From assembly GCF_027923385.1 (NCBI RefSeq), contig NZ_BSEC01000001.1:942501-1006500 (forward strand): a stretch of DNA of 64,000 nucleotides, in the 5' to 3' direction. Made by a program: the position numbers and the translations under genes. The notes under the pieces were generated by a model. It worked only from the letters and a program-made list of their open reading frames with translations. It was not told the DNA's origin and did not search any database. This DNA is from Methylocystis echinoides. GTDB taxonomy: Bacteria; Pseudomonadota; Alphaproteobacteria; Rhizobiales; Beijerinckiaceae. Each line of letters starts with the position of its first letter. The stretch's first letter is position 1. This document shows positions 16,925-25,810 of this stretch, one piece after another.

Positions 16925-18442
16925 CTAGCTGTCTGTCTTTGCGAGCGCGGTTGCGGCCGGCCCGTTGAGCGGCTCACCCTCGGGCGAGAATTGCGAGCCG
17001 TGACACGGGCAGTCCCAGCATTTCTCGAAGCTGTTCCAGTGAATGTGGCAGCCAAGATGGGTGCAGATCGCCGAGCGCTCGCAGAGCGATCCGTCCATTC
17101 GCCTGTAAAGCGCGACCTTGCCCATACCGCGCCGCAGGATCGCGCCCTCGCCAGACGCGAGCTTGTCCGCGGAGGAGATTTCGCCGGGTGTCAGATATTC
17201 GGCGAAATTCTTTGCCGCTGTCGCATTCTCACGCAGAAACTCGCCCATCGCCCTGATCGGCTTGCGCGCGGGGTCGTAGAGCGCGGTCCATGGGTTAGCC
17301 TTTTCCTGTATGAGGTCGGCGATCAACAGGCCCGCGACGGCGCCATGGGTCATGCCCTGGCCGGAGTCGCCGGTTGCGATATAGATGTGTTCGTCGCCGG
17401 GATTGCGCCCGATGAAGGCGACGTAATCCAGCGGCTCCAGAATCTGGCCCGACCAGCGTGTGATTTCAGTTCCGACTCCGGGAATCATGTCGCGGGTCCA
17501 GCGCGCGAGATTGCGGATGCGCTGGTCGCCGTTGTTGCATTCGCCTGTCTTGTGATCCTCTCCGCCGACGATGAGGATGTCGTTTTGCGCGTCGCCGGGT
17601 TGCAGGCGGACGTAATGATAGGGATCGAGCGTATCCCAATAGAGCGCGTCCGGCAGGCTGTCGCGCGCGATCTCATAAGCGGCGGCGTAGGTGCGATAGG
17701 GCGCCTGTTTGGCGTGAACGGCCAGGCGGTCGTTGATCGGCGCATTGGTTGCGACGACAGCATGGGCGGCCGTCACATGCGCGCCGTCGCCGGTGACAAG
17801 TTGGATGGAGCCGTCCTTTTCCGCAACCGACACGACAGGGGAATTTGCAAACAGCCGGCCGCCTGCGTGTCTGATCGCCGCCGCGAGCGCGGTGAGATAT
17901 TTGAGCGGGTGAAAGGTCGCCTGATTTGGGAAACGCAGGCAGGGGGTCGACTGATGGCGCGCGAAGGGCGCGCCCTGCTGCTTGACCGCAAGCATCCCGA
18001 CCTGGGCGCTGGCGACGAGCTCGGAGTCGATCACTTTGGGGTCCGTCTCCGGCGCCAGAAACAAAAGGCCGTCGAGGCGCCTGAAATCGCAGTTGGCGTT
18101 GAGCGCGTCGGCTATTGCTTCGATACGGTCGATGGCGTCCGCCTGGCTCTGTCGCCACAAACGCGCTGCGTCGAGCCCGCGCATGCGGATGAGTTCGGCA
18201 AAGCCATCGTCGGTATAGGCGGAAAGATGCGCGGTCGTGCGCGCGCTCATGCCGCTTGCGATGGGGCCCCGGTCGATGACGACGACATCCATCCCCGTCC
18301 GGGCGAGTTCATAGGCGACAGACAGGCCGGCGACGCCCGAACCGATGACGGCGACCTCGGCGCTGACGCTGCCCGTGAGAGCTGGCGCGTTGATTTCAGG
18401 CGCGCCCCAGATGGCTTTGCTGCGCTCGGCGCTGACGTTCAT
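16925..18442 (-). CDS. FAD-dependent oxidoreductase with C-terminal Rieske [2Fe-2S] domain
   Basis: 505-residue two-domain enzyme. The N-terminal DAO-type FAD domain has the dinucleotide-binding EVAVIGSGVAGLSVAYELAR (~30-50) and a VVIDRGPIASGMSARTTAH substrate-domain signature. A second flavin contact is at GDSGQGMTHGAVAG (~390). The C-terminal ~90 residues form a Rieske domain with CTHLGC and CPCHGSQFSPEGEPLNGPA cluster loops. Start 18442 was preferred over a longer frame because GGAG stands 7 bases upstream and the sequence before it is non-conserved. Substrate unknown. An EcfG-like element lies ~105 bases upstream on the same strand, and the Mn-catalase neighbour suggests an oxidative-stress role. 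Confidence 0.88.
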   Translation of the reverse strand: MNVSAERSKAIWGAPEINAPALTGSVSAEVAVIGSGVAGLSVAYELARTGMDVVVIDRGPIASGMSARTTAHLSAYTDDGFAELIRMRGLDAARLWRQSQADAIDRIEAIADALNANCDFRRLDGLLFLAPETDPKVIDSELVASAQVGMLAVKQQGAPFARHQSTPCLRFPNQATFHPLKYLTALAAAIRHAGGRLFANSPVVSVAEKDGSIQLVTGDGAHVTAAHAVVATNAPINDRLAVHAKQAPYRTYAAAYEIARDSLPDALYWDTLDPYHYVRLQPGDAQNDILIVGGEDHKTGECNNGDQRIRNLARWTRDMIPGVGTEITRWSGQILEPLDYVAFIGRNPGDEHIYIATGDSGQGMTHGAVAGLLIADLIQEKANPWTALYDPARKPIRAMGEFLRENATAAKNFAEYLTPGEISSADKLASGEGAILRRGMGKVALYRRMDGSLCERSAICTHLGCHIHWNSFEKCWDCPCHGSQFSPEGEPLNGPAATALAKTDS

Positions 18443-18547
18443 CGCATGCTCCGGGGTCTGTTGTCGGGAGCAGGAATCTGACAGTTGCGCGAGGGGCGCC
18501 ACACGGCGCGCCTCTGCGCGGGCCTGCAAATCCGCTGGAGACGGATG

Positions 18548-18572
18548 AACCGGGCGACGCGCGGGATGTTCC
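18548..18572 (-). promoter_or_regulatory. EcfG-like promoter upstream of the Rieske-FAD oxidoreductase
   Basis: Read on the minus strand: GGAAC (18572-18568), 16-base spacer, GGTT (18551-18548). The -35 is perfect and the GTT core of the -10 is kept with G for C at the first position. It would give a leader of roughly 95 bases before the ATG at 18442. Third EcfG-type element within 5.5 kb. Confidence 0.5.
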
Positions 18573-18600
18573 GTATCGGTCCTGTTGGCGGGCGGGTATG

Positions 18601-19227
18601 CTACTCGCCGCCGCTAAGCTTGAAATCCGCGGCAAGCGCCATCTTGACAAGCTCGGCGAGATTGCCAGCCCGCATCTTGGCCATGATATTGGCGCGATGC
18701 ACTTCCGCCGTGCGGATGCTGATGCCGAGATCGTGGGCGATCACCTTGTTGGAGAGGCCTTTCAGCAGGCCGGCGAGGATCTCGTTCTCGCGTCGGGTAA
18801 GGCTCGCGAGACGGTTCTTCACGTCGTTCGATTCGCGGCTCTTGTTCTCCTCGGCGTTGCGGCGGTCGAGCGCGGCATGGATGGCGGCGATGAGCGCTTC
18901 ATCCTCGAAGGGCTTTTCGAGCAGATCAACCGCGCCAAGCTTCATCGCCTCGACGGCGAGCGGAACGTCGGCGTGCGCCGTCAGCACCACGACAGGCGTC
19001 GACAGACGTTCTTCCTGCATCTTTGCAATAAGTTCGATTCCATTCATCTCGGGCATGCGCACATCCGTCACCACACAGCCTTCGGCGCGCGCCGGCGCGG
19101 CTTTCAGAAAGGCGGGGGCGGAATCGTAAGGGAGGACCCTGAAACCCTCGGTTCTCAACAACATGCCAACGGCGTCGCGCACGGCGGCGTCGTCGTCAAT
19201 GAGGTGTACAATTCGTTGGGCAGTCAT
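18601..19227 (-). CDS. FixJ-family two-component response regulator (REC + LuxR-type HTH)
   Basis: 208 residues. The N-terminal receiver domain has the acidic pair at D11-D13 (HLIDDDAAV), phospho-acceptor D55 in VVTDVRMPEMNG, Thr83 in VVLTAHAD and K105 in DLLEKPFED. The C-terminal HTH has the FixJ/NarL pattern LTRRENEILAGLLKGLSNKVIAHDLGISIRTAEVHRANIM. Receiver and HTH are joined by a polar linker (~120-140). No histidine kinase lies beside it, so its sensor is encoded elsewhere. Targets unknown. Confidence 0.9.
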   Translation of the reverse strand: MTAQRIVHLIDDDAAVRDAVGMLLRTEGFRVLPYDSAPAFLKAAPARAEGCVVTDVRMPEMNGIELIAKMQEERLSTPVVVLTAHADVPLAVEAMKLGAVDLLEKPFEDEALIAAIHAALDRRNAEENKSRESNDVKNRLASLTRRENEILAGLLKGLSNKVIAHDLGISIRTAEVHRANIMAKMRAGNLAELVKMALAADFKLSGGE

Positions 19228-19952
19228 GAAGTCACATCCAAATCCTGAAGCGGAGGGGATATAATTTGCTCCGCGCTCGGCGGTCCATTCGGTGTCGAAA
19301 CTCTCCCCTACCTCTTTTTATGATCGCACGGGCGGCCGATTCTGTAACAAGGCGCGCGGATGTTTTATTGAATTAATTGAAAATTTTATTTTAGAGGAAG
19401 GGCACGCGCCTGTGTCGTCTGGGCCCAGACGGATTGCTGACGGGTACGGGCGCGATATTGTAACATCGATATGTAACGGCATTCGCAAGTATGATCCGAC
19501 TGGAGTTCATGAGGCTCAAGACTATCGCATCGGCGCGCATAACGGAACGACCTTTTGTCAGCTTGCAGGAGAATTGTTCCAAACGGCTTGTTCTCGCCAT
19601 AGCGCGCGCCGATCTGCCGAAGCGCTGTCCCGTCAACTAAGGAGAAATCCGTAGTTGGCAAGGCGCGCCGCGTTCGTCAGAGTCACGGCGGAGCCGTAAA
19701 CGCGACCCTTCAGCTCGCGGCGGGGTAATTGATGTGGACTTTCATCGACTGTTTCATTTGGGCGCGTTTGGCGGTCGTGTGGGGCCGCGCCGGCGGCGTG
19801 GCCTGCCCGCTTGTCACGCGATCCCGGGCAGATCCTGCGCGTGACGTCTTGCTGCGCGCCGGCGCTGTTCAATTTAACTGGCCCAATGATCGTCGCGCCT
19901 CACGTTACGTTTCCGCTGGCGACGCCCGCGCAAGGGGAGGACGCAGGAGCCC
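19228..19952. other. 725-base intergenic region without a convincing gene
   Basis: Separates the divergent FixJ-type and CheY-like regulator genes. Bases ~19310-19400 are clearly richer in A+T than the surroundings (runs such as GAATTAATTGAAAATTTTATT). Short frames exist on both strands (e.g. 19292-19654 plus, 19386-19661 minus), but none has a good ribosome site, recognisable motif or typical codon bias. No tRNA, repeat or convincing promoter seen. Confidence 0.5.
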
Positions 19953-20336
19953 ATGACCATGACCGAGCAGAGCGGCGCGCTCCGGGTTCTGGTGATCGAC
20001 GACGACCATGACGTCGCCGACAGTCTCGTCATGCTTCTCGAGACCTTCGGGGCGGATGTGCGAGTCGCCTATAGCGGCGACGCCGGGCTGGAGACGGTGG
20101 CGGCCTTCAGGCCGAAGCTGGTCTTCCTCGATATCGGAATGCCGCGAATGGACGGTTATGAGACAGCGCGGCGGCTACGCGCCCTGCCGCAGGGGCGCGC
20201 GTTGACGCTCGTCGCCCTGACCGGATGGGGACAGGAGCAGATCAGCGCCCGCGCGCGTGAAGCTGGTTTCGACCGCCAGCTCACCAAGCCGGCCGGACTG
20301 GCGGATCTGGAGCAATTGCTCGGCGCGGTGCAATAA
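19953..20336 (+). CDS. Single-domain (CheY-like) response regulator
   Basis: 127-residue stand-alone receiver. Acidic pocket D16-D18 (VLVIDDDHD), phospho-acceptor D60 in LVFLDIGMPRMDGYE, Thr90 in ALTGWGQEQ and K112 in QLTKPAGLADL. The LTGWGQE and REAGFD signatures are common in receivers attached to hybrid histidine kinases, so it may be a shuttle or a detached hybrid-kinase receiver. No output domain and no adjacent kinase. It lies 725 bases from the divergent FixJ-like gene. Confidence 0.85.
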   Translation: MTMTEQSGALRVLVIDDDHDVADSLVMLLETFGADVRVAYSGDAGLETVAAFRPKLVFLDIGMPRMDGYETARRLRALPQGRALTLVALTGWGQEQISARAREAGFDRQLTKPAGLADLEQLLGAVQ

Positions 20337-20355
20337 GGACGCTGCGGCTCGGCGC

Positions 20356-20589
20356 CTATTGCCCGGGCAGAAAATACAGGACGACGAACATGCCCAACCC
20401 GCAGGCAAGGGCGCTGAAAACGATCGGCCCGAGCCGCGCCCATGCCGTCGTTCCCTGGCCGGGCCTGGCGCAATGCCCATTCTGTCCGGTCGTTCCTTTC
20501 AGAAGCCGGCCGCCGACAACGCAGAAACCCAGGCCGCAAGCGACGACGACGACCAATCCGGCGATGAGCAACGGCGCGGCGACGGTCAT
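20356..20589 (-). CDS. Small two-helix membrane protein
   Basis: 77 residues, with hydrophobic helices at ~5-28 (LLIAGLVVVVACGLGFCVVG) and ~55-75 (IVFSALACGLGMFVVLYFLP) joined by a basic, Gly-rich loop. A GGGAGAG ribosome site precedes the ATG at 20589. Convergent with the receiver gene, 19 bases apart. No recognised family; function unknown. Confidence 0.55.
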   Translation of the reverse strand: MTVAAPLLIAGLVVVVACGLGFCVVGGRLLKGTTGQNGHCARPGQGTTAWARLGPIVFSALACGLGMFVVLYFLPGQ

Positions 20590-20670
20590 GACGCTCTCCC
20601 GGAAAACTGGCGCGGCGGGGGCCGCGACGGCGTCCAGTTTAACAGATGAGCCGTTAATTTGTCTGGAAAA

Positions 20671-20747
<77 letters not shown>

Positions 20748-20913
20748 GCGCGGCGCGTCGTTCGCGCGAGGACTGCGGGATAGGGCAGCTGAATTTGGAA
20801 GTCAAGCGCCTGGCCGCCGAGGCGCCGTTTTCCCGCGCTTTTCTTTCCCGGCGGGCTGGGCTAAGCCTCCCCGCTATCCGCGACGTCCGGGCCCCCGGGC
20901 GGCGCTTCGTGCG

Positions 20914-21231
20914 ATGACAAAATCCGCCATGTCCGTGGAAAACCCGGCCGACCTTCCGCCGAGCGACAGCGACATCCGTCGCCGGCGCATCCGGATTCGC
21001 GCCTGGCGTCGGGGCTTGCGGGAGCTCGATATTCTCATGGGCGGCTTTGTGGACGCCCGTGTCGACGCGCTCGGCGACGCCGAGCTTGTCGAACTCGAGG
21101 AATTGCTCGATTTGCCCGACGCCGAGCTTCTGAGCTGGCTTGCGGGCGGCGTCGCCCCGCCGCCGGAGCGCGACACGGCGCTACTTAAGGCCATCATCGC
21201 TTTCCACACCCACGACGGACCGATCCATTGA
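20914..21231 (+). CDS. sdhE: Succinate dehydrogenase assembly factor SdhE (DUF339)
   Basis: 105-residue protein of the SdhE/Sdh5 family that helps attach FAD covalently to the succinate dehydrogenase flavoprotein. It shows RIRAWRRGLRELDILMGGFVD; the R-RG-x-ExD-LG core is the family signature (RGxxE). Acidic helices follow (ELVELEELLDLPDAELLSWL). The N-terminal ~20 residues are extra compared with short homologues; M6 could also be the start. Its stop overlaps the TTG start of mfd, the usual alphaproteobacterial sdhE-mfd arrangement. Confidence 0.92.
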   Translation: MTKSAMSVENPADLPPSDSDIRRRRIRIRAWRRGLRELDILMGGFVDARVDALGDAELVELEELLDLPDAELLSWLAGGVAPPPERDTALLKAIIAFHTHDGPIH

Positions 21232-24200
21232 GCAAGGCGGCGGTGAAGACGACGGGCGCGGCCGCGGCGCTGGAGGCGGCGCGCGCGCGGCTCGGCCGGG
21301 GCGAAAAACTCCTCTTCGCGCACGCCCCCGATGGCTTCGACGCCTTTTTGTGCGCCGATCTCGCCCGGGCGCTGGCCCGCGGGGCCGAGGGGCGGCCGGC
21401 GGTCTTCGTGCATGTCGCCCGCGATTCCGCCCGCTCGGCGGCCTTTCGCGAGGCGCTGCGCTTCGCCAATCCCGACGTCGAAATTCTCGATGTGCCGGGC
21501 TGGGACTGCCAGCCCTATGACCGCGTCTCGCCACATGCGGAAATCGTCGCGCGCCGGATGACGGCCTTGTCGCGCCTCGCCCGCGCCAGCTCCTCGGCGG
21601 AGCGGCCGCGCATCGTCACGACCACCGCCGACTGCCTGCTCCAGCGCGTTCCACCCAAAAAGATGATCGCGGCGGAGAGTTTTTCGGCCGCGCCGGGCAA
21701 TGTCGTGAAGCTCGACGAACTCGCCCGCTGGCTGGAGGCGAATGGCTTCCTGCGGGCCTCGACCGTGCGCGAGACCGGCGAATACGCGCAGCGCGGCGGT
21801 CTGCTCGACCTCTATCCGCCGGGCCTGCCTGCGCCGATCCGCCTCGACTTCTTCGGCGACACGCTCGAATCGATTCGAAGCTTCGATCCCGAGACGCAGC
21901 GCGCCATCGGCCAGCTTCGCGCCCTCGATCTCACGCCGATGAGCGAATTGCGGCTCACGAGCGACACGATGCGCCGCTTTCGCCAGAGTTACGCGACGCG
22001 CTTTGGCGGCCAGACCCGCGGCGACGCGCTCTATGAGGCGGTGAGCGAGGGCCGGCGTCATCACGGCATGGAGCATTGGCTGCCGCTTTTCTACGAGCGC
22101 ATGGACACGCTGTTCGATTACCTCGACGACGCGCCGCTCATGCTGGACTCGCTTGTGGAGGAGGCGGCGGGGGAGCGTCTCGAGCAGATCGCGGATTATT
22201 ACGACGCCCGTAAGGAAGCCAACGACCTCGATCCGGCGAATTCCTCCTACAAGCCGCTGGAGCCGAAGGAACTCTATCTGACGCGCAGCGAATGGCGCGA
22301 GGCGCTCGACGCGCGCGCCAATGCGCAGTTCTCGCCCTTCGCCTCCGAGCGCGGCGACGCCATCGATTGCGGCGTTCAGCCGGGCCGCGATTTCGCCCCC
22401 GAGCGCAACGAGCCGGAGGTGAATGTCTTTCAGGCGGCGGCGGATCATGTGCAGGCGCTGCGCCGCGCCGGCAAGACAGTGATCGTCGCCGGCTGGTCCG
22501 ATGGCTCCTGCGAGCGTCTCGGCCATGTCCTGCAGGAACATGGCCTCAAGGATCAAAGCCTCGTCGGCTCGCTCGGCGCGGCGCTGGCGCAGGGCAAGGG
22601 CGCGAGCGGCGTCGCGCTGGCCGTCCTTGGCGTGGAGCATGGTTTCGAGACGGACGCCTATGCGCTGATCGGCGAACAGGACATTCTGGGCGATCGGCTT
22701 GTCCGCCGCCGGCGCAAGCGCAAGCCGACGGAAAATCTGCTGGGCGAAGTCGCGGCGCTCACCGCCGGCGATCTCGTCGCGCATGTCGATCACGGCATTG
22801 GCCGCTTCATCGGGCTCGAGACGATCACCGCCGCCGGCGCGCCGCATGACTGTCTCGAACTGCATTACGCGGGCGGCGACAAGCTCTATCTGCCGGTCGA
22901 GAACATCGAGCTGCTGACCCGCTACGGCGGCGAGGATACGGAGGCGCAGCTCGACAAACTCGGCGGCGCCGGCTGGCAGACGCGCAAGGCGCGCATGAAG
23001 AACCGCATCCGCGAAATGGCCAAGGGCCTCATCGCGATTGCGGCGCAGCGCCAGCTGCGGCAGGCGCCGAAGCTCGTGCCGCCGGAAGGTCTCTACGACG
23101 AATTTTGCGCGCGCTTTCCCTATGACGAGACCGAGGATCAGCTCGCGGCGATCGAGGCGGTGCTCGACGATCTCGCGGCGGGCAGGCCGATGGATCGGCT
23201 CGTTTGCGGCGACGTCGGCTTCGGCAAGACGGAAGTCGCCCTGCGCGCCGCCTTCACATCGGCCATCAACGGCAAGCAGGTCGCCGTCGTCGCGCCGACG
23301 ACGCTGCTGGCGCGCCAGCATTACAGGAACTTCTGCGAGCGTTTCGCCGGCCTGCCGATAAAGATCGGGCGGCTTTCGCGCATGGTCGGAACGGCCGAGG
23401 CGCGCGAGACGAAGAAGGAGCTTGCCGAGGGCAAGGTCGAGATTCTCATCGGCACCCACGCGGTTCTCGGCAAGGGCGTCAGCTTTTCCGATCTCGGCCT
23501 CGTCATCATCGACGAGGAGCAGCATTTCGGCGTCGGCCACAAGGAGCGGCTGAAGGAATTGCGCGCCGAAGTGCATGTGCTGACGCTCTCGGCGACGCCG
23601 ATCCCGCGCACGCTGCAACTCGCCATGACCGGCGTGCGCGAACTCTCGCTCATCACCACGCCGCCGGTGGATCGTCTCGCCGTGCGCAGCTTCATCTCGC
23701 CCTTCGATCCGCTGATCGTGCGCGAGGCGCTGCTGCGCGAACGCTATCGCGGCGGCCAGGCTTTCTTCGTCTGCCCGCGCATCGAGGATCTCGAAGAGGC
23801 GGCCGCCTTCCTGCGCGAAAATCTGCCCGAGTCGAAATATGTCGTCGCGCATGGGCAGATGTCGGCGAGCGAACTCGAAGACAAGATGTCGGCCTTCTAC
23901 GACGGCAAGTTCGACATTCTGCTGTCGACGACGATCATCGAATCCGGTCTCGACATTCCGACCGCCAACACGCTCATCGTCTGGCGCGCCGACATGTTTG
24001 GCCTTGCGCAGCTCTATCAGTTGCGCGGGCGCGTCGGCCGCTCCAAGACGCGCGCCTACGCCCTGTTCACGACGCCGGCCAATCGCAGCATTACGCCGCA
24101 GGCGCAAAAGCGCCTCGAAGTGTTGCAGACGCTCGATACGCTCGGCGCGGGCTTCCAGCTCGCAAGCCACGATCTCGACATTCGCGGCGCCGGCAATCTG

Positions 24201-24779
24201 CTCGGCGAGGAACAGTCGGGCCATATCAAGGAAGTCGGTTACGAGCTCTATCAGCAGATGCTGAGCGATGCGATCACCATGCTGAAGGCGGGCGTCGAGG
24301 AACCGGAAGAGGAAGTCTGGTCGCCGACCATCGCCATCGGCGCGCCGGTCACGATCCCTGAGGAATATGTCCCGGATCTGACGCTGCGCCTGCAACTCTA
24401 CCGTCGCCTGTCGACGCTCGAAACCGATCAGGACATCGAGGCTTTCGCGGCCGAGATGATCGACCGCTTCGGCCCGATTCCGCCGGAAGTCGAACAGCTT
24501 TTCGAGATCGTCGCCATCAAGGCGATGTGTCGCCGCGCCCATGTCGAAAAGGTCGACACCGGGCCGAAGGGCGTCATCGTTTCTTTCCGCGACAATCATT
24601 TCGCCGATCCGGCCGGACTCGTGCGCTATGTTTCGGAGCAGGGGACCCAGGCCAAGGTCCGTCCCGACATGCGCATCGTCTTCATCCGCGACTTCGAGAC
24701 GATGAAACAGCGGCTCGCCGGCACGCGCCGCATCCTGCGCGCGCTCGTCGAGATCGCCGAAAAAGGCAAGGCCGCCTGA
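21228..24779 (+). CDS. mfd: Transcription-repair coupling factor
   Basis: 1183-residue SF2 translocase that removes RNA polymerase stalled at lesions and recruits UvrA. The N-terminal UvrB-homology module has GWDCQPYDRVSPHAEIVARRM. A CarD-like RNA-polymerase interaction domain begins near 515 (GDLVAHVDHGIGRFIGLE). Walker A GDVGFGKT is at 661-668, the DEEQ box at IIDEEQHFGV, SATPIPRTLQLAM is motif III, and QLRGRVGR is motif VI. The C-terminal TRCF domain carries VPDLTLRLQLYRRLS. The start is TTG overlapping the sdhE stop (TTGA). Length and order are normal for the family (about 1150). Confidence 0.97.
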   Translation: MSKAAVKTTGAAAALEAARARLGRGEKLLFAHAPDGFDAFLCADLARALARGAEGRPAVFVHVARDSARSAAFREALRFANPDVEILDVPGWDCQPYDRVSPHAEIVARRMTALSRLARASSSAERPRIVTTTADCLLQRVPPKKMIAAESFSAAPGNVVKLDELARWLEANGFLRASTVRETGEYAQRGGLLDLYPPGLPAPIRLDFFGDTLESIRSFDPETQRAIGQLRALDLTPMSELRLTSDTMRRFRQSYATRFGGQTRGDALYEAVSEGRRHHGMEHWLPLFYERMDTLFDYLDDAPLMLDSLVEEAAGERLEQIADYYDARKEANDLDPANSSYKPLEPKELYLTRSEWREALDARANAQFSPFASERGDAIDCGVQPGRDFAPERNEPEVNVFQAAADHVQALRRAGKTVIVAGWSDGSCERLGHVLQEHGLKDQSLVGSLGAALAQGKGASGVALAVLGVEHGFETDAYALIGEQDILGDRLVRRRRKRKPTENLLGEVAALTAGDLVAHVDHGIGRFIGLETITAAGAPHDCLELHYAGGDKLYLPVENIELLTRYGGEDTEAQLDKLGGAGWQTRKARMKNRIREMAKGLIAIAAQRQLRQAPKLVPPEGLYDEFCARFPYDETEDQLAAIEAVLDDLAAGRPMDRLVCGDVGFGKTEVALRAAFTSAINGKQVAVVAPTTLLARQHYRNFCERFAGLPIKIGRLSRMVGTAEARETKKELAEGKVEILIGTHAVLGKGVSFSDLGLVIIDEEQHFGVGHKERLKELRAEVHVLTLSATPIPRTLQLAMTGVRELSLITTPPVDRLAVRSFISPFDPLIVREALLRERYRGGQAFFVCPRIEDLEEAAAFLRENLPESKYVVAHGQMSASELEDKMSAFYDGKFDILLSTTIIESGLDIPTANTLIVWRADMFGLAQLYQLRGRVGRSKTRAYALFTTPANRSITPQAQKRLEVLQTLDTLGAGFQLASHDLDIRGAGNLLGEEQSGHIKEVGYELYQQMLSDAITMLKAGVEEPEEEVWSPTIAIGAPVTIPEEYVPDLTLRLQLYRRLSTLETDQDIEAFAAEMIDRFGPIPPEVEQLFEIVAIKAMCRRAHVEKVDTGPKGVIVSFRDNHFADPAGLVRYVSEQGTQAKVRPDMRIVFIRDFETMKQRLAGTRRILRALVEIAEKGKAA

Positions 24780-24925
24780 GCCTCGGCGCGACGATCTGCC
24801 GGATGGCCACAAGGTTTGATCTGTGACAAAGTTACGGTCCTGCGCGTGACAAGCGCGCAGGCTCGGTCTGGCTGCGAAGGCGCGCCTTTGCGCGGCTCCG
24901 GGACAAAAACTTTAGGGGAGGTTTC

Positions 24926-25768
24926 ATGACGACGCAGAACAAATTCTTGCGCGGCGGATTTCTGACGGCCAGCGCGGCCGCTCTGCTTATTGCGGCAAGC
25001 CTCGGCGCGGCGCGCGCGGAAGACCATGCGGGCATGGACCACAGCAAGATGGACCATTCCGCCCACGGCGCGGCGCCGTCGGGACAGGTTCAATGGGCCG
25101 ATCCCGGCAAGGGCTCATCCGCGCCAGCGGCCGAGGCGCCGAAGGCCGATGAACACGCGGGCCACCACGGCGGCGGCGCGGCCGGCGGCGGCGGCGGAAT
25201 GGGCGGCATGATGGGCGCCGGCGGCATGGGTGGCGGCGGCATGGGTGGAATGGGCGGCATGATGGGCGGCATGAGCCATGGCGGCTCGGGCGGCGGCTCT
25301 CATGGCGGCGGCATGGGCGGGATGATGCAGCACATGATGTGCGGCTTCACCGAACATCTCGACGGGCGTCTCGCCTATCTGAAGGCCGAGCTGAAACTCA
25401 CCGCCGAGCAGGGTTCGGCGTGGGACAATTTCGCCGACGCCTGGCGCGCGGTGGCCCAGAAGGCCAGCGCCAAATGCGCGGCGATGGACGACCGCCCTGA
25501 CAATTCCAAGCCGCCGGTTCTGCAAAAGCTGCAGAAGATGGAAACGCACATGTCGGATCATCTCGAGATCGTGCGCGCGCAGAAGGCGGCGATCGAACCC
25601 CTGTTCACGGCGCTTTCCGAAGAGCAGAGGAAGATCGCCAGCGAAACGCTGACCGGCATCATGAAGGTCGGCATGTCCATGGGCGGCGGCGGCATGATGG
25701 GCGGCGGCATGATGGGCGGCATGAGCCACGGCGGCTCCGGCGGCGGCATGGGCGGCATGCAGCACTGA
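24926..25768 (+). CDS. Periplasmic Spy/CpxP-like protein with LTxxQ motif and Met/His/Gly-rich metal-binding repeats
   Basis: 280 residues with a clear signal peptide (hydrophobic 13-27, cleavage after AARA ~31). The mature N-terminus is His/Met-rich (DHAGMDHSKMDHSAH). A long Gly/Met tract of GGMGG-type repeats runs from ~85 to 132. A helical Spy-like domain (~135-245) with LKLTAEQGSAWDNFADAW, an LTxxQ-type motif, follows. The C-terminus ends in another GGMMGG repeat. Such proteins bind Cu/Zn or act as periplasmic chaperones. It converges on a multicopper oxidase whose Met-rich insertion is built from the same repeat, suggesting joint copper handling. Metal identity is inference. Confidence 0.8.
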   Translation: MTTQNKFLRGGFLTASAAALLIAASLGAARAEDHAGMDHSKMDHSAHGAAPSGQVQWADPGKGSSAPAAEAPKADEHAGHHGGGAAGGGGGMGGMMGAGGMGGGGMGGMGGMMGGMSHGGSGGGSHGGGMGGMMQHMMCGFTEHLDGRLAYLKAELKLTAEQGSAWDNFADAWRAVAQKASAKCAAMDDRPDNSKPPVLQKLQKMETHMSDHLEIVRAQKAAIEPLFTALSEEQRKIASETLTGIMKVGMSMGGGGMMGGGMMGGMSHGGSGGGMGGMQH

Positions 25769-25779
25769 CGCGAAGAACC

Positions 25780-25806
25780 CCCTCTCCCCGCTGCGCGGGG
25801 AGAGGG
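25780..25806. terminator. Perfect 12-bp palindrome between convergent copper genes; member of the dispersed repeat family
   Basis: CCCTCTCCCCGC (25780-25791) and GCGGGGAGAGGG (25795-25806) pair around a TGC loop. It lies between the stops of the Spy-like gene (25768) and the multicopper oxidase (25811), so it could end both transcripts. There is no U-run on either side. The same CTCTCCCCGC/GCGGGGAGAG core recurs near 31.7, 41.9 and 51.0 kb. Confidence 0.6.
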
Positions 25807-25810
25807 AGCG

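Noticed and set aside
19292..19654. A 120-codon plus-strand frame between the two regulator genes
   Set aside because: No ribosome site, mixed composition, overlaps a competing minus-strand frame, and spans a base-composition break; not convincing as a gene.
20874..24812. A 1312-codon minus-strand frame antisense to mfd
   Set aside because: The plus strand encodes a complete, motif-rich Mfd. The antisense frame is a by-product of GC-rich third positions and is dominated by Arg/Ala/Glu/Asp with no recognisable domain.
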